Counted from the stretch's first letter, positions 1 through 7,187 are shown. The stretch is 7,851 nucleotides of DNA from Bacteroidales bacterium (GCA_004552115.1 SFPH01000027.1:1-7851), one strand, 5' to 3'. The notes: a model not told the origin generated them from the sequence alone. Numbers and translations: made by a program.

Positions 1-440
1 CACGCTCATGGCCAGCAGATCCACCATGGGGGAGATGCGCTCGTCCTCGGTGTACAGATAAATGCGCATTTGGGCCTGCATGGCCGTTTTGCCGTCCAGA
101 TTCAGAATGTTGCCCTCCACCGAAACAGGGCCGCGCGGCGGGCGCTTGGCGTTGGCGCGGGTGGTCAAAAACGGGCTCCAGCGGCCAAAGCTGCTCCATG
201 TGGTCCAGTTGCCGTCCACCATCACGCGGGCCTGGGCTTCCACCACGGTGCCGTTGGGGGTGTCGGCGTTCCAGCTCATGATCAGGCGGGTGAACGCCGG
301 AAAAGAAACGGGCTGGCTGGTGTAGCAGCCGTACAGCACATAGCGCCCGGCCACACTGTCCAGCCGAAGGTGGCCGTCTTGAATGGTGACATTGTCCAGC
401 TCGCCGCGCATCAGATTTTCCCAAATCGTTTTGATTTCAT
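1..440 (-). other. Foreign high-GC coding segment, resembling the N-terminal region of Gram-positive C39-type secreted peptidases
   Basis: Within the minus frame, residues about 464-608 read IKTIWENLMRGELDNVTIQD, then YTSQPVSFPAFTRLIMSWNA, then DTPNGTVVEAQARVMVDGNW and WSSFGRWSPF. Counted GC over 1-420 is 264/420 (63%), against 224/420 (53%) over 481-900. Arginine is almost always CGC, alanine mostly GCC, glycine mostly GGC, and no ATA isoleucine codon appears; the flanking gene uses ATA, AGG/AGA and TCG freely. The SWNADTP...E...RV...W..FGRW pattern resembles, from memory, the beta-rich region ahead of the peptidase in C39-family secreted proteins of Clostridia and Actinobacteria. That family call is tentative; the foreign composition is clear. 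The segment is incomplete at both ends. Confidence 0.7.
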
Positions 441-1824
441 CCTTCAGCAGGAATCCCTTTGAGTGAGTACCCACGACAGTTCCTTCGACCTGATATACTT
501 CGTCGATTGGAGAGTCCAGTACCTGTGCAATGGTAGATGTCTCGACCGTCTCCGCCTTACCGAACTCCACAAGTTCGCCGCCAGCGCCTGCAACGAGCAG
601 CACATCATCTATTCGATTGACACTGCTCATCTTAGGTATAAACTTGATATACAAGGTATTGACTCCTTCCGGAAGGGTAAAGTCGGCCGTTGCCAGCCTC
701 CATTCACCAGGAACATCCTCAACCTCACCGAAGTCATAGGCCAGAGCCTGGGACCAGAGTTCTCCGTCAGCGGACACGCGTACCTCGAAGTCAGACTTGA
801 TAAAGGCATTGGATGCGCCCTGCGAATAACGCTGCGCTCCGAAAGAGAGTCGGAGATTCCGGTCGGAAACTGCTATGTTGCCTATGGTCAGATATGCAGG
901 AGCCGTACTGAAGAAAATATTGTTCTTTCCAGAGCCGTCATAGAGCGACAGTTCGCCCTTGGAAGATTGGTTCGTGCGGCAGGACACGCTCTGGAATTCG
1001 TATGCCACTGCGTCAGCACCGCTGCCCTTACCGTTTTTCCATCCTTCGAACTGGTCGAGATACGGCCACTGTCCTCCGTCACCGAAGGTCTGCGATGCAA
1101 GATCAGCATCGAAGTCGTTGTAATATATGGCTCCGTCCGGAACGTCTTCCTGCGGGATACCGTTGTCCTTCACCTCGACCGGGATGGTGTACATATATGT
1201 CTTATAGGAACCGAACAGCCATCCGGTAATTGTGATATTATGTTTCGAATACTTTGTCCTGAACTCTTCGGTCATATAATCCAGACTTCCCACCACAGAA
1301 CTCCCTTCTATCTCAAGATTTGTATAATTGCCTGAAAGAAGGACTGTTCCGCTATATGTCACATATCTGATTTCAGGATCGGACATATAGGATTCTATGG
1401 CCTCGGCATTCATTTCCACCGGTTTCGGATAAGTTACCGTGGCGTTGCCGATTTTTTCCAAAGTGCAACCGCTTCCGAACTGAATGAGACCGTTTCTGGT
1501 CATGGTGGTACCCGAGATTCTCAGGAGGTCTCCCACTGCAAGGCCGTGCTCCGAACCGTAGAAGGCATATATATACGAACCCATCTGCTGCAGAAGGACA
1601 CCATTGGTATTGGTACCGACCACCTGTACGTTTTCAAGTTCGAAAGTTCCCCCGACCTCGGCTTTCAGGACATCCGCTATGCTGGTGCCATCAGTAAGAG
1701 TGGGGTCTTTTTCCTCCGGTTTGTCCGGTTCGACAGGATTGTCCTGCCCGCATCCGAGTGCGAGAACCGCCGCGAACGTGACTGCTGCGAGACGGTTCAG
1801 AAGTGTTTTGAATTTCATATCCAT
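1..1824 (-). CDS. Secreted multidomain lipoprotein with OB-like and jelly-roll-like modules; in-frame chimeric C-terminus, runs off left edge
   Basis: An open frame of 608 codons with no stop before the edge. It starts MDMKFKTLLNRL; the second Met (ATG at 1818) is equally possible. A hydrophobic signal ends in lipobox ALGC (Cys25), followed by a Pro/Glu/Asp-rich linker (about 27-45), so a lipidated envelope protein is expected. Modules by eye: an OB-like domain (about 45-130, TDGTSIADVLKAEVGGTFEL then VGDLLRISG), a second OB-like unit (about 133-225), a jelly-roll-like unit beginning IYYNDFD (about 233-420), and the start of a third OB-like unit (about 431-463, STIAQVLDSPIDEVYQVEGT then GFLLKDE). 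Related Bacteroidales lipoproteins with DUF5689-like repeats can end in a nuclease/phosphatase or binding domain, but that end is not visible. From about residue 464 the protein changes into an unrelated high-GC sequence. The gene starts 7 bp after the GH97 stop, so it is probably co-transcribed. Exact function is unknown. Confidence 0.75.
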   Translation of the reverse strand, partial: MDMKFKTLLNRLAAVTFAAVLALGCGQDNPVEPDKPEEKDPTLTDGTSIADVLKAEVGGTFELENVQVVGTNTNGVLLQQMGSYIYAFYGSEHGLAVGDLLRISGTTMTRNGLIQFGSGCTLEKIGNATVTYPKPVEMNAEAIESYMSDPEIRYVTYSGTVLLSGNYTNLEIEGSSVVGSLDYMTEEFRTKYSKHNITITGWLFGSYKTYMYTIPVEVKDNGIPQEDVPDGAIYYNDFDADLASQTFGDGGQWPYLDQFEGWKNGKGSGADAVAYEFQSVSCRTNQSSKGELSLYDGSGKNNIFFSTAPAYLTIGNIAVSDRNLRLSFGAQRYSQGASNAFIKSDFEVRVSADGELWSQALAYDFGEVEDVPGEWRLATADFTLPEGVNTLYIKFIPKMSSVNRIDDVLLVAGAGGELVEFGKAETVETSTIAQVLDSPIDEVYQVEGTVVGTHSKGFLLKDEIKTIWENLMRGELDNVTIQDGHLRLDSVAGRYVLYGCYTSQPVSFPAFTRLIMSWNADTPNGTVVEAQARVMVDGNWTTWSSFGRWSPFLTTRANAKRPPRGPVSVEGNILNLDGKTAMQAQMRIYLYTEDERISPMVDLLAMSV

Positions 1825-1831
1825 ATTTCTG

Positions 1832-3817
1832 CTATAAAGTTTTCAGAACGAAACCTCCACCGGGAGCGAGATGGAAGCTGAACGGGACAGAAGTGTCCAG
1901 GGTTTTCTCCTCACGCCTGTAATCGATACCCTTTCTGTGGGCATTCGCCCCGTCGGTGAAAATGACTGCCCTGCAATCCTTCCCGAGGAAAGAGAGGTCG
2001 ATCTCAAGGTCACGAGGCGTCCAGCAGGTAATGGCACCGATGTACCAGTCATCACCGCTGCGGCGTGCAGTAACGATATACTCGCCGACCTCTCCTGCGA
2101 GAACCCTGGTCTCATCCCATACGACAGGGACGCCGGCGATGAAGTCGGTGCACTCCTTCTCGCGCATATAGTTTGAAGGAGAGTCGCAAAGCATATTCAG
2201 AGGAGAGTCGAAGACCATATACAGGGCCAGCTGGTGACATCTTGTTCCCTGGCTCATAGGCTCACTGTTGTTCGGCCTATAGGAATCGCGCGAAGCATTG
2301 AGCATCGCACCCTGCGTGTAATCCATAGGGCCTGCCACTGACCTCACGAAAGGCAGGGTGACGTCATATTTCATCTGATCGACTTCAGGCGAGCTCCACT
2401 TCATATTCTCGAGGCCGTGCACGCCCTCGGTATTCAGGACATTCGGCCAGGTACGGTTGATACCAGCAGGCTTGTGGGTTCCGTGAAGGTCAAGGACAAG
2501 GCCGTATTTTGCGGCAGTCTGGGCAGCCCGGTAATTGAAAGCGGTCATCAGGCAGTCGTCCCTGTCCATAAAATCGACCTTGAAGCCCTTCACTCCCATT
2601 TCGGAGTAATGCCTACACACGTTTTCCATATCCCTTTCGAAAGCGGCATATCCGGCCCAGAGTATGATGCCGACATTCTTCGAAGCGGCATAGTCCACTA
2701 TCCCCTGCATATCGATTTCAGGATTTATCTTCAGCAGGTCCTCCCCTTTGCCGACAGCCCAGCCGTCATCGAGAATCACATATTCGATTCCGTTCGCAGA
2801 AGCAAAGTCGATGTAATACTTGTAAGTCCTGGTGTTGATGCCGGACTTGAAATCCACACCGTAGATATTCCAGTTGTTCCACCAGTCCCACGCAACCTTG
2901 CCAGGCTTTATCCAGGATACGTCCTCTATTTCGGAAGGCTCAGCAAGGAGCCATACGGCATCGCTCTGGGCAACACGGGTGTCGGTTCCTATGACACAGG
3001 CCCTCCACGGGAAAGTCCTCGGAGCATCCACACTCACAAGGAAGTTCTCATATTCGACGACCTTTCCCTGGATATTGTTGTAACCTCCATCCACGACAGT
3101 CTTCGGGCAAGGGGCAAACACCGCCTCCAGAGAATTCGTCGACTCCCCCTTGTGGAGATACATACCGGGGTAATCATTCAGGTTGACATCGGTTATGCAG
3201 AGCTTCACACCCTCTCCCGCATCCACCATAAGCGGCAGGAAAGCAAGCCTTCCCGGATTGAGAGCGGAAATCGGGGCCACGGTATAGAGATTTTCGAAGG
3301 AATGGAAAAACTGCGACCCGAAATCGCCGTCAACCCCTTTCTTGACATAAGGAAGGGTCACGGTCCAGTCCTGAGGGAAATTGTAGGAGACCTGTTCCCT
3401 GCCGACACGGAAAGGCTGGTCAAGAGCGGTCGCGAAACGATAGGCCACGGCATCATCATACACCCTGAACTCCAGCGACCATCCGCCCTTAAAGCTGACA
3501 ATCAGACTGTTATATCTTTCTCTTAGCTTCGACGCCCTGTAAAGCGGAGAATCCGCCATCGAATCGACACTTCCGCGCGAGACCTTGGACACCTTCGCGT
3601 CCACGCCCCATATCCGTCCGTCGGACAGGGTCATCGAAACAGCTGACGGGGCCAGGACCGTCCTGCCATCGTAGCGGATTTCGTAATCGACAATGCTGCC
3701 CACATTGACCTGGGTCTCGATTTTACCAGACGGCGACACAATGCTGTAGGAACGCTCCTTTGCGAATACTGACAGTGCTGCGAACAAAGTCAGGACGAAC
3801 AGTGCTGTACGTTTCAT
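1832..3817 (-). CDS. Glycoside hydrolase family 97, probable retaining alpha-galactosidase
   Basis: A complete 661-residue secreted glycosidase expected to release alpha-linked galactose (alternatively glucose) in the periplasm. The signal peptide MKRTALFVLTLFAALSVFAK probably cleaves after VFA (residue 19). GH97 order: an N-terminal beta-sandwich (about 22-290), a (beta/alpha)8 barrel from about 305 (KVAWDWWNNWNIYG, EYVILDDGW, GIILWAGYA), and a C-terminal beta domain (about 570-661). GVKGFKVDFMDRDD places Asp at residue 415, the number I recall for the nucleophile of retaining B. thetaiotaomicron Gal97b (about 662 residues). NTEGVHGLEN gives Glu464 and Glu470, spaced like the calcium-ligand/acid glutamates of SusB-type enzymes. 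I see no Cys lipobox, so it should be soluble. Substrate class is inferred from this alignment by eye. It is first in an operon with the downstream lipoprotein, under the promoter at 3855-3862. Inverting SusB-like alpha-glucosidase is the less likely alternative. Confidence 0.93.
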   Translation of the reverse strand: MKRTALFVLTLFAALSVFAKERSYSIVSPSGKIETQVNVGSIVDYEIRYDGRTVLAPSAVSMTLSDGRIWGVDAKVSKVSRGSVDSMADSPLYRASKLRERYNSLIVSFKGGWSLEFRVYDDAVAYRFATALDQPFRVGREQVSYNFPQDWTVTLPYVKKGVDGDFGSQFFHSFENLYTVAPISALNPGRLAFLPLMVDAGEGVKLCITDVNLNDYPGMYLHKGESTNSLEAVFAPCPKTVVDGGYNNIQGKVVEYENFLVSVDAPRTFPWRACVIGTDTRVAQSDAVWLLAEPSEIEDVSWIKPGKVAWDWWNNWNIYGVDFKSGINTRTYKYYIDFASANGIEYVILDDGWAVGKGEDLLKINPEIDMQGIVDYAASKNVGIILWAGYAAFERDMENVCRHYSEMGVKGFKVDFMDRDDCLMTAFNYRAAQTAAKYGLVLDLHGTHKPAGINRTWPNVLNTEGVHGLENMKWSSPEVDQMKYDVTLPFVRSVAGPMDYTQGAMLNASRDSYRPNNSEPMSQGTRCHQLALYMVFDSPLNMLCDSPSNYMREKECTDFIAGVPVVWDETRVLAGEVGEYIVTARRSGDDWYIGAITCWTPRDLEIDLSFLGKDCRAVIFTDGANAHRKGIDYRREEKTLDTSVPFSFHLAPGGGFVLKTL

Positions 3818-3854
3818 TTTTCCGGAAATATTTCGTGTTATACACTAAAACGCG

Positions 3855-3862
3855 CAAATATA
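3855..3862 (-). promoter_or_regulatory. Bacteroidota -7 promoter box for the GH97 operon
   Basis: On the minus strand the bases read TATATTTG, a perfect match to the Bacteroidota TAnnTTTG -7 element. The box lies 37 nt upstream of the GH97 ATG, which predicts a leader of about 30 nt. No clear -33 TTTG element stands at the usual distance, so the promoter may need an activator. Confidence 0.6.
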
Positions 3863-3878
3863 CGAATTAATATTCGTA
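3861..3878. promoter_or_regulatory. Perfect inverted repeat bridging two divergent -7 boxes; candidate operator
   Basis: TACGAAT-TAAT-ATTCGTA is a perfect 7-bp inverted repeat around a 4-base spacer. It shares two bases with the minus-strand -7 box (3855-3862) and two with the plus-strand -7-like box (3877-3884). A dyad exactly between opposed promoters is what a dimeric regulator site would look like, but no regulator is encoded nearby and the AT-rich setting raises the chance of coincidence. Confidence 0.4.
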
Positions 3879-3884
3879 ACTTTC
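3877..3884 (+). promoter_or_regulatory. Weak -7-like box for the symporter gene
   Basis: TAACTTTC matches TAnnTTTG except for its last base and lies 51 nt upstream of the symporter ATG. I see no -33 partner. This is the best plus-strand candidate in the 118-bp divergent region. Confidence 0.3.
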
Positions 3885-3935
3885 GCGGCTTGCAGACGTG
3901 TTGCAGCGGAACTAAAACGAAAAAAACCGACAGAA

Positions 3936-4886
3936 ATGACTTTTGAAACAGCTCAGACAATCGACAGCATCCAGGTAAGCCTGAACGCAGGCGGAATGAA
4001 CACGATAAACATCGTACTCGCCTTCGTGATGTACGGCGTCGCGCTCGGGATCAAGCCGAAGATATTCGCAGACGTATTCAGACAGCCGAAATCCGTAATC
4101 CTCGGAATGGTCTGCCAGTTCATACTGCTTCCGGCATTCACCTTCCTTCTCGCGCTTGGCTTCGGCAAAGCGATATCGCCGATGATGGCACTCGGAATGA
4201 TACTCGTGGCCTCGTGCCCCGGCGGGAACATCTCCAACTTCATGTCCTCGCTTTCCAAGGCAAACATCGAGCTCTCGGTGTCCCTGACCGCAATCAGCAC
4301 CGCACTTGCAGTCGTGATGACCCCGGCCAATTTCTTCATCTGGGGAAACCTGTACCTGCGTTACGCAGAGGTCGCAAGCGAAATCCCGACTCTCAGCATC
4401 CCGCTCTGGGACGTCTTCAAGACCATATTCATACTCCTCGGAATTCCACTCGTGCTGGGCATACTTACCTCCCGCTTCCTTCCGAAAGTTGCATCGGCCT
4501 TGAAGAAACCGTTCCAGTGGCTTTCGATACTTTTCTTCATCGCGATGGTTGTACTCGCATTCTGGGGCAACATCGATGCCTTCCTGCAGTGCATTAAATA
4601 TATATTCCTCGTGGTTCTCGTCCACAATCTGCTTGCGCTGCTGATAGGCTTCTCGACGGCATCTGCCTTCAGACTGCCGTACAAGGACAGGAGGACGCTC
4701 ACCATAGAGACAGGCATACAGAACTCCGGACTCGGACTCATGCTCCTGCTCGGAACCGACATCTTCGCAGATTTCCCGCCGCACGGAGGAATGCTCGTGA
4801 TCACCGCCTGGTGGGGAGTATGGCACATAGTCTCAGGGCTTACCGTGTCCGCCATTTTCAACCTCACGAAAAAGAAGAATTCATAG
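3936..4886 (+). CDS. Bile acid:sodium symporter (BASS) family transporter
   Basis: A complete 316-residue inner-membrane protein of the BASS/SBF family, which couples sodium entry to uptake of organic anions (bile acids, pantoate, keto acids or others depending on member). Hydrophobic segments span about 21-40, 52-75, 80-98, 112-134, 157-180, 195-210, 220-240, 262-275 and 285-309, close to the nine or ten helices of the family. The unwound-helix motifs are present: ASCPGGNISN (92-101), with Ser100/Asn101 matching the sodium-site Ser114/Asn115 of the Neisseria ASBT homologue, and IETGIQNSGLG (257-267), with Glu258 and Gln262 matching Glu260 and Gln264. Gln61 probably equals Gln77. The start follows an A-rich stretch with no Shine-Dalgarno site, normal for this phylum. 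The gene is divergent from GH97 and its stop lies 9 bp from the convergent kinase remnant. The natural substrate cannot be told; a bile-acid role should not be assumed. Confidence 0.93.
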   Translation: MTFETAQTIDSIQVSLNAGGMNTINIVLAFVMYGVALGIKPKIFADVFRQPKSVILGMVCQFILLPAFTFLLALGFGKAISPMMALGMILVASCPGGNISNFMSSLSKANIELSVSLTAISTALAVVMTPANFFIWGNLYLRYAEVASEIPTLSIPLWDVFKTIFILLGIPLVLGILTSRFLPKVASALKKPFQWLSILFFIAMVVLAFWGNIDAFLQCIKYIFLVVLVHNLLALLIGFSTASAFRLPYKDRRTLTIETGIQNSGLGLMLLLGTDIFADFPPHGGMLVITAWWGVWHIVSGLTVSAIFNLTKKKNS

Positions 4887-4895
4887 ACATATATT

Positions 4896-5186
4896 TCAAA
4901 GCAGCTCTGCAGGCACCGCAGGCATAGCTCCGTTCTGAGTGCAGACGAAAGCTGAGACTGCAACTGCCTTCCTGTGGGCCTCCTCTACGGATGCGCCCTT
5001 CAAAACGCTTGCCACGAAGGCACCGGTGAAGGAATCGCCGGCGCCGACCGTATCGGCGACGTTGACCTTCGGAGTAGGCTGGAAGGAGATCTTGCAATCC
5101 TCATAGAAAACGTAGGAGCCGTGAGTGCCGCAGGTGAGGATAAGCATCTGCAGATCATATTTCTTCATGATGCCACGGCACTGATC
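4896..5186 (-). pseudogene. C-terminal remnant of a PfkB-family carbohydrate kinase (fructokinase type)
   Basis: The frame encodes DQCRGIMKKYDLQMLILTCG, then GSYVFYEDC and the PfkB signature DTVGAGDSFTGAF, whose GAGD holds the catalytic Asp and the anion hole. Intact members have about 295-300 residues; only about 97 remain. The N-terminal sugar-binding lid and most of the Rossmann-like core are gone, so activity is not expected. The first Met in frame (ATG at 5168) is an internal Met of the family, not a true start. Homology continues upstream to about 5186, where the sensor sequence takes over in another frame. The full enzyme would phosphorylate fructose in the cytoplasm. The stop (4896-4898) is 9 bp from the convergent symporter gene. 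Confidence 0.85.
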
Positions 5187-5821
5187 CGTATATGGTTCAT
5201 AGCGGCCTCCCCGCTTTCTTGCGTCCAGTCGCCGTTCGCAAATCCGACTATTCTGATACCAGGATACTCCCCTATGGCCTTCGCAAAGCCGTTATGGCGT
5301 TCAAGGGCAGGCGAAGAGCCCGAAAGACCAGCTATCTCGACCACATTTCCCTTGCCACCGAGCTTGCCGGCAAGGAAATGGCCTATCATCTCGCCGATCT
5401 GGAAGTTGTCGGTGCCAACGAAGGAGGTATATTTCGGAGAATCGGTCTTCCTGTCGAAGAGTATGACCGGAATACCGGCGTCATAGACCTTGTCGATCTC
5501 GTCGGAGAGCAGGTCGAGCTGATTCGGAGACACGATCAGAAGATCTATCCCGGACTCCGCAAGACTGTCTATCTGACGCTGCTGCAGCTCGCTGTCATCA
5601 TTGGCCGAAACAAAGCGCAGACTGACTCCCTCGTTGAAATATGTCGCCATTTCCAGCTCCTCCTTCAGCTTCTGCCTCCAGGAGTCCTCCGAGCATTGGG
5701 AGATGCCGATGACGTAATTGTCCTTGCTGCCGAAAATGCAATCACTTCCGTTTCCGCAGGAAAGAAGCGAAGCAGCCGCCGCTGCGCAGCCGAACAGGCG
5801 GAGAATAGTCGTCAATTTCAT
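5165..5821 (-). pseudogene. N-terminal fragment of a periplasmic sugar-binding sensor (fructose-sensing hybrid two-component type), truncated
   Basis: A 218-residue frame with signal peptide MKLTTILRLFGCAAAAASLL and possible lipobox LLSC (Cys22). It is followed by a type I periplasmic-binding fold: YVIGISQCSEDSWRQKLKEE (from about 36), FVSANDD, LLIVSPNQ, IPVILFDRKTDSPKYTSFVG, GNVVEIAGLSGSSPALERHN, then GDWTQESGEAAM. These are hallmarks of the sensor domain of Bacteroides hybrid two-component regulators such as fructose-binding BT1754. A full binding domain needs about 300 residues and the full regulator about 900; here similarity stops near residue 210, followed by a short unrelated tail and a TGA. 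Membrane segment, kinase, receiver and AraC-type DNA-binding domains are absent. The start is well supported: ATG overlaps the dipeptidase stop by 4 bp. A free-standing binding lipoprotein is the alternative, but it too would be truncated. Confidence 0.82.
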
Positions 5822-7164
5822 AGATATTTGTAGAACAGTGCAATGGATTCCATTCCGGCGAAGAACTGCTTAAGCAGGTAACTCTCATTAGGTGAATGGA
5901 TTGTGTCTCTCTCGAGGCCGAAACCCATCAGCAGGGGGTCTATGCCGAGAATCCTCTGAAGGTCCGCAAGCACAGGAATGCTGCCTCCTCCCCTGCTCGG
6001 AACCGGCTCTATGCCATATACCTCGGTCATAGCCCTTGAAGCCGCCTTGTAGGCCGGAGAGGATATAGGGATAAGAAAACCGTTGCCGCCGTGACAAGGC
6101 TTGACCTCGACTTTCACGCAGGCAGGCGCGATGGACTTGAAATGCTCGGCGAAAAGGCGGCTTATGGTCTCGCTATCCTGATTAGGCACCAGACGCATGG
6201 ATATCTTCGCGTGCGCCTCGGACGGAAGCACCGTCTTCGCGCCCTCGCCGATGTATCCTCCCCAAATGCCGTTCACATCGAGGCAAGGCCTTATGCCCGT
6301 ACGCTCCAGAGTGCTGTAGCCCTCCTCGCCGCGCACCTCGGCTATATCCAGGAACTTCTTGTACTCCTCCATATCGAAAGGCGCCCTCGCAAGCATAGCC
6401 CTGTCTCTGTCGGAAAGCTCCACCACGTCATCATAGAAACCCTTCACGGTAATGCGTCCCTTCTCATCGATGAGCGAGGCGATCATCTCGCAAAGCACAT
6501 TGACAGGATTGGCCACGGCCCCGCCGTAATGACCGGAATGCAAGTCCTTGTTCGGGCCGGTCACCTTGACCTCCACATAGGCGAGTCCGCGCATTCCGCA
6601 ATTGATGGAAGGAACCTCCTCCGAAATCATGGTCGTATCGGAAACAAGAATCACATCCGCCGCAAGCAAATCCTTGTGCTCCTCGGCCCAGGCGGCCAGC
6701 GACGGGCTTCCGATCTCCTCCTCGCCCTCGAAGATGAACTTCACATTCTGTCTGAGCCCGCCTTCGCGAAGCATATATTCGAAGGCCTTCAGATGCATGA
6801 ATAGCTGCCCCTTGTCGTCATTGGCGCCACGGGCATATATGGCCCCGTCACGTATCTCCGGCTCGAAAGGATCTGATTTCCAGAGCTCCAGCGGATCGAC
6901 CGGCTGCACGTCGTAATGCCCGTAAACCAGGACGGTAGGCACGTCGTCCGCAACTTTCTTCTGTCCGAAGACCAGCGGATGGCCGGCGGTCTCGCAGACC
7001 TCCGCTTCATCCGCGCCCGCCTCCCTCAGCAGTTCCGCCAGTCTTGCGGCGCAACGGTACATATCCTCCTTGTGCTCAGCGGACGAGCTCACAGACGGGA
7101 TTCTCAGCAGAGAGAAAAGTTCCCCGAAGAAACGTTCCCTGTTCTTTTCTATATATGCTTTCAT
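5818..7164 (-). CDS. M20-family metallodipeptidase (carnosinase/DUG1-like)
   Basis: A complete 448-residue protein of the M20 zinc peptidase family, predicted cytoplasmic (no signal peptide), hydrolysing dipeptides. The two-zinc set is intact: His83 in YGHYDVQP, bridging Asp116 in ARGANDDKG, catalytic base Glu149 and ligand Glu150 in EGEEEIGS, Asp176 in VSDTT and His423 in TIHSPNE. Asp85 next to His83 supports the first ligand. The lid/dimerisation domain lies at about 190-310, with DLHSGHYGG (His209) as the cross-subunit substrate His, so a homodimer is expected. RGGGSIPV (391-398) is the usual substrate-carboxylate loop. The start at 7164 follows a -7-like box by 15 nt. The stop TGA overlaps the sensor ATG by 4 bp, which implies translational coupling in one transcript. 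The exact dipeptide preference is unknown. Confidence 0.95.
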   Translation of the reverse strand: MKAYIEKNRERFFGELFSLLRIPSVSSSAEHKEDMYRCAARLAELLREAGADEAEVCETAGHPLVFGQKKVADDVPTVLVYGHYDVQPVDPLELWKSDPFEPEIRDGAIYARGANDDKGQLFMHLKAFEYMLREGGLRQNVKFIFEGEEEIGSPSLAAWAEEHKDLLAADVILVSDTTMISEEVPSINCGMRGLAYVEVKVTGPNKDLHSGHYGGAVANPVNVLCEMIASLIDEKGRITVKGFYDDVVELSDRDRAMLARAPFDMEEYKKFLDIAEVRGEEGYSTLERTGIRPCLDVNGIWGGYIGEGAKTVLPSEAHAKISMRLVPNQDSETISRLFAEHFKSIAPACVKVEVKPCHGGNGFLIPISSPAYKAASRAMTEVYGIEPVPSRGGGSIPVLADLQRILGIDPLLMGFGLERDTIHSPNESYLLKQFFAGMESIALFYKYL

Positions 7165-7179
7165 ATTCGGCTATTTTTA

Positions 7180-7187
7180 CAAATATG
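7180..7187 (-). promoter_or_regulatory. Possible -7 box for the dipeptidase transcript
   Basis: The minus strand reads CATATTTG, one base off TAnnTTTG, ending 15 nt before the dipeptidase ATG. It lies just beyond the terminator of the preceding gene, so a fresh promoter is expected here, but the implied leader is only about 10 nt and no well-spaced -33 element is seen. Confidence 0.35.

Noticed and set aside
463..1335. Plus-strand open frame of 290 codons
   Set aside because: It is antisense to the lipoprotein, which has a lipobox, recognisable modules and continuous frame; the plus frame has no recognisable domain.
2417..3526. Plus-strand open frame of 369 codons
   Set aside because: It lies wholly inside the GH97 gene on the opposite strand; the GH97 protein has an intact active site, and the plus product shows no domain or signal.
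3912..4826. Minus-strand open frame of 304 codons
   Set aside because: It is antisense to the symporter; its product is very rich in charged residues, as expected from the reverse reading of hydrophobic helices.
4886..4910. Shared terminator between the convergent symporter and kinase remnant
   Set aside because: Only a 4-bp GCAG/CTGC pairing with a 2-base loop is present (4901-4910), inside the kinase frame, without a T-run.
5165..5168. The ATGA overlap as a genuine start of a small 90-residue gene
   Set aside because: Kinase-like sequence (DQCRGI) continues in frame upstream of that ATG, so the Met is internal to a truncated gene.
5192..5833. Plus-strand open frame of 213 codons
   Set aside because: It is opposite the sensor gene, whose signal peptide and binding-fold motifs are clear.
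6091..6804. Plus-strand open frame of 237 codons
   Set aside because: It is opposite the M20 dipeptidase, which keeps every metal ligand; His-rich content is typical of a shadow frame.
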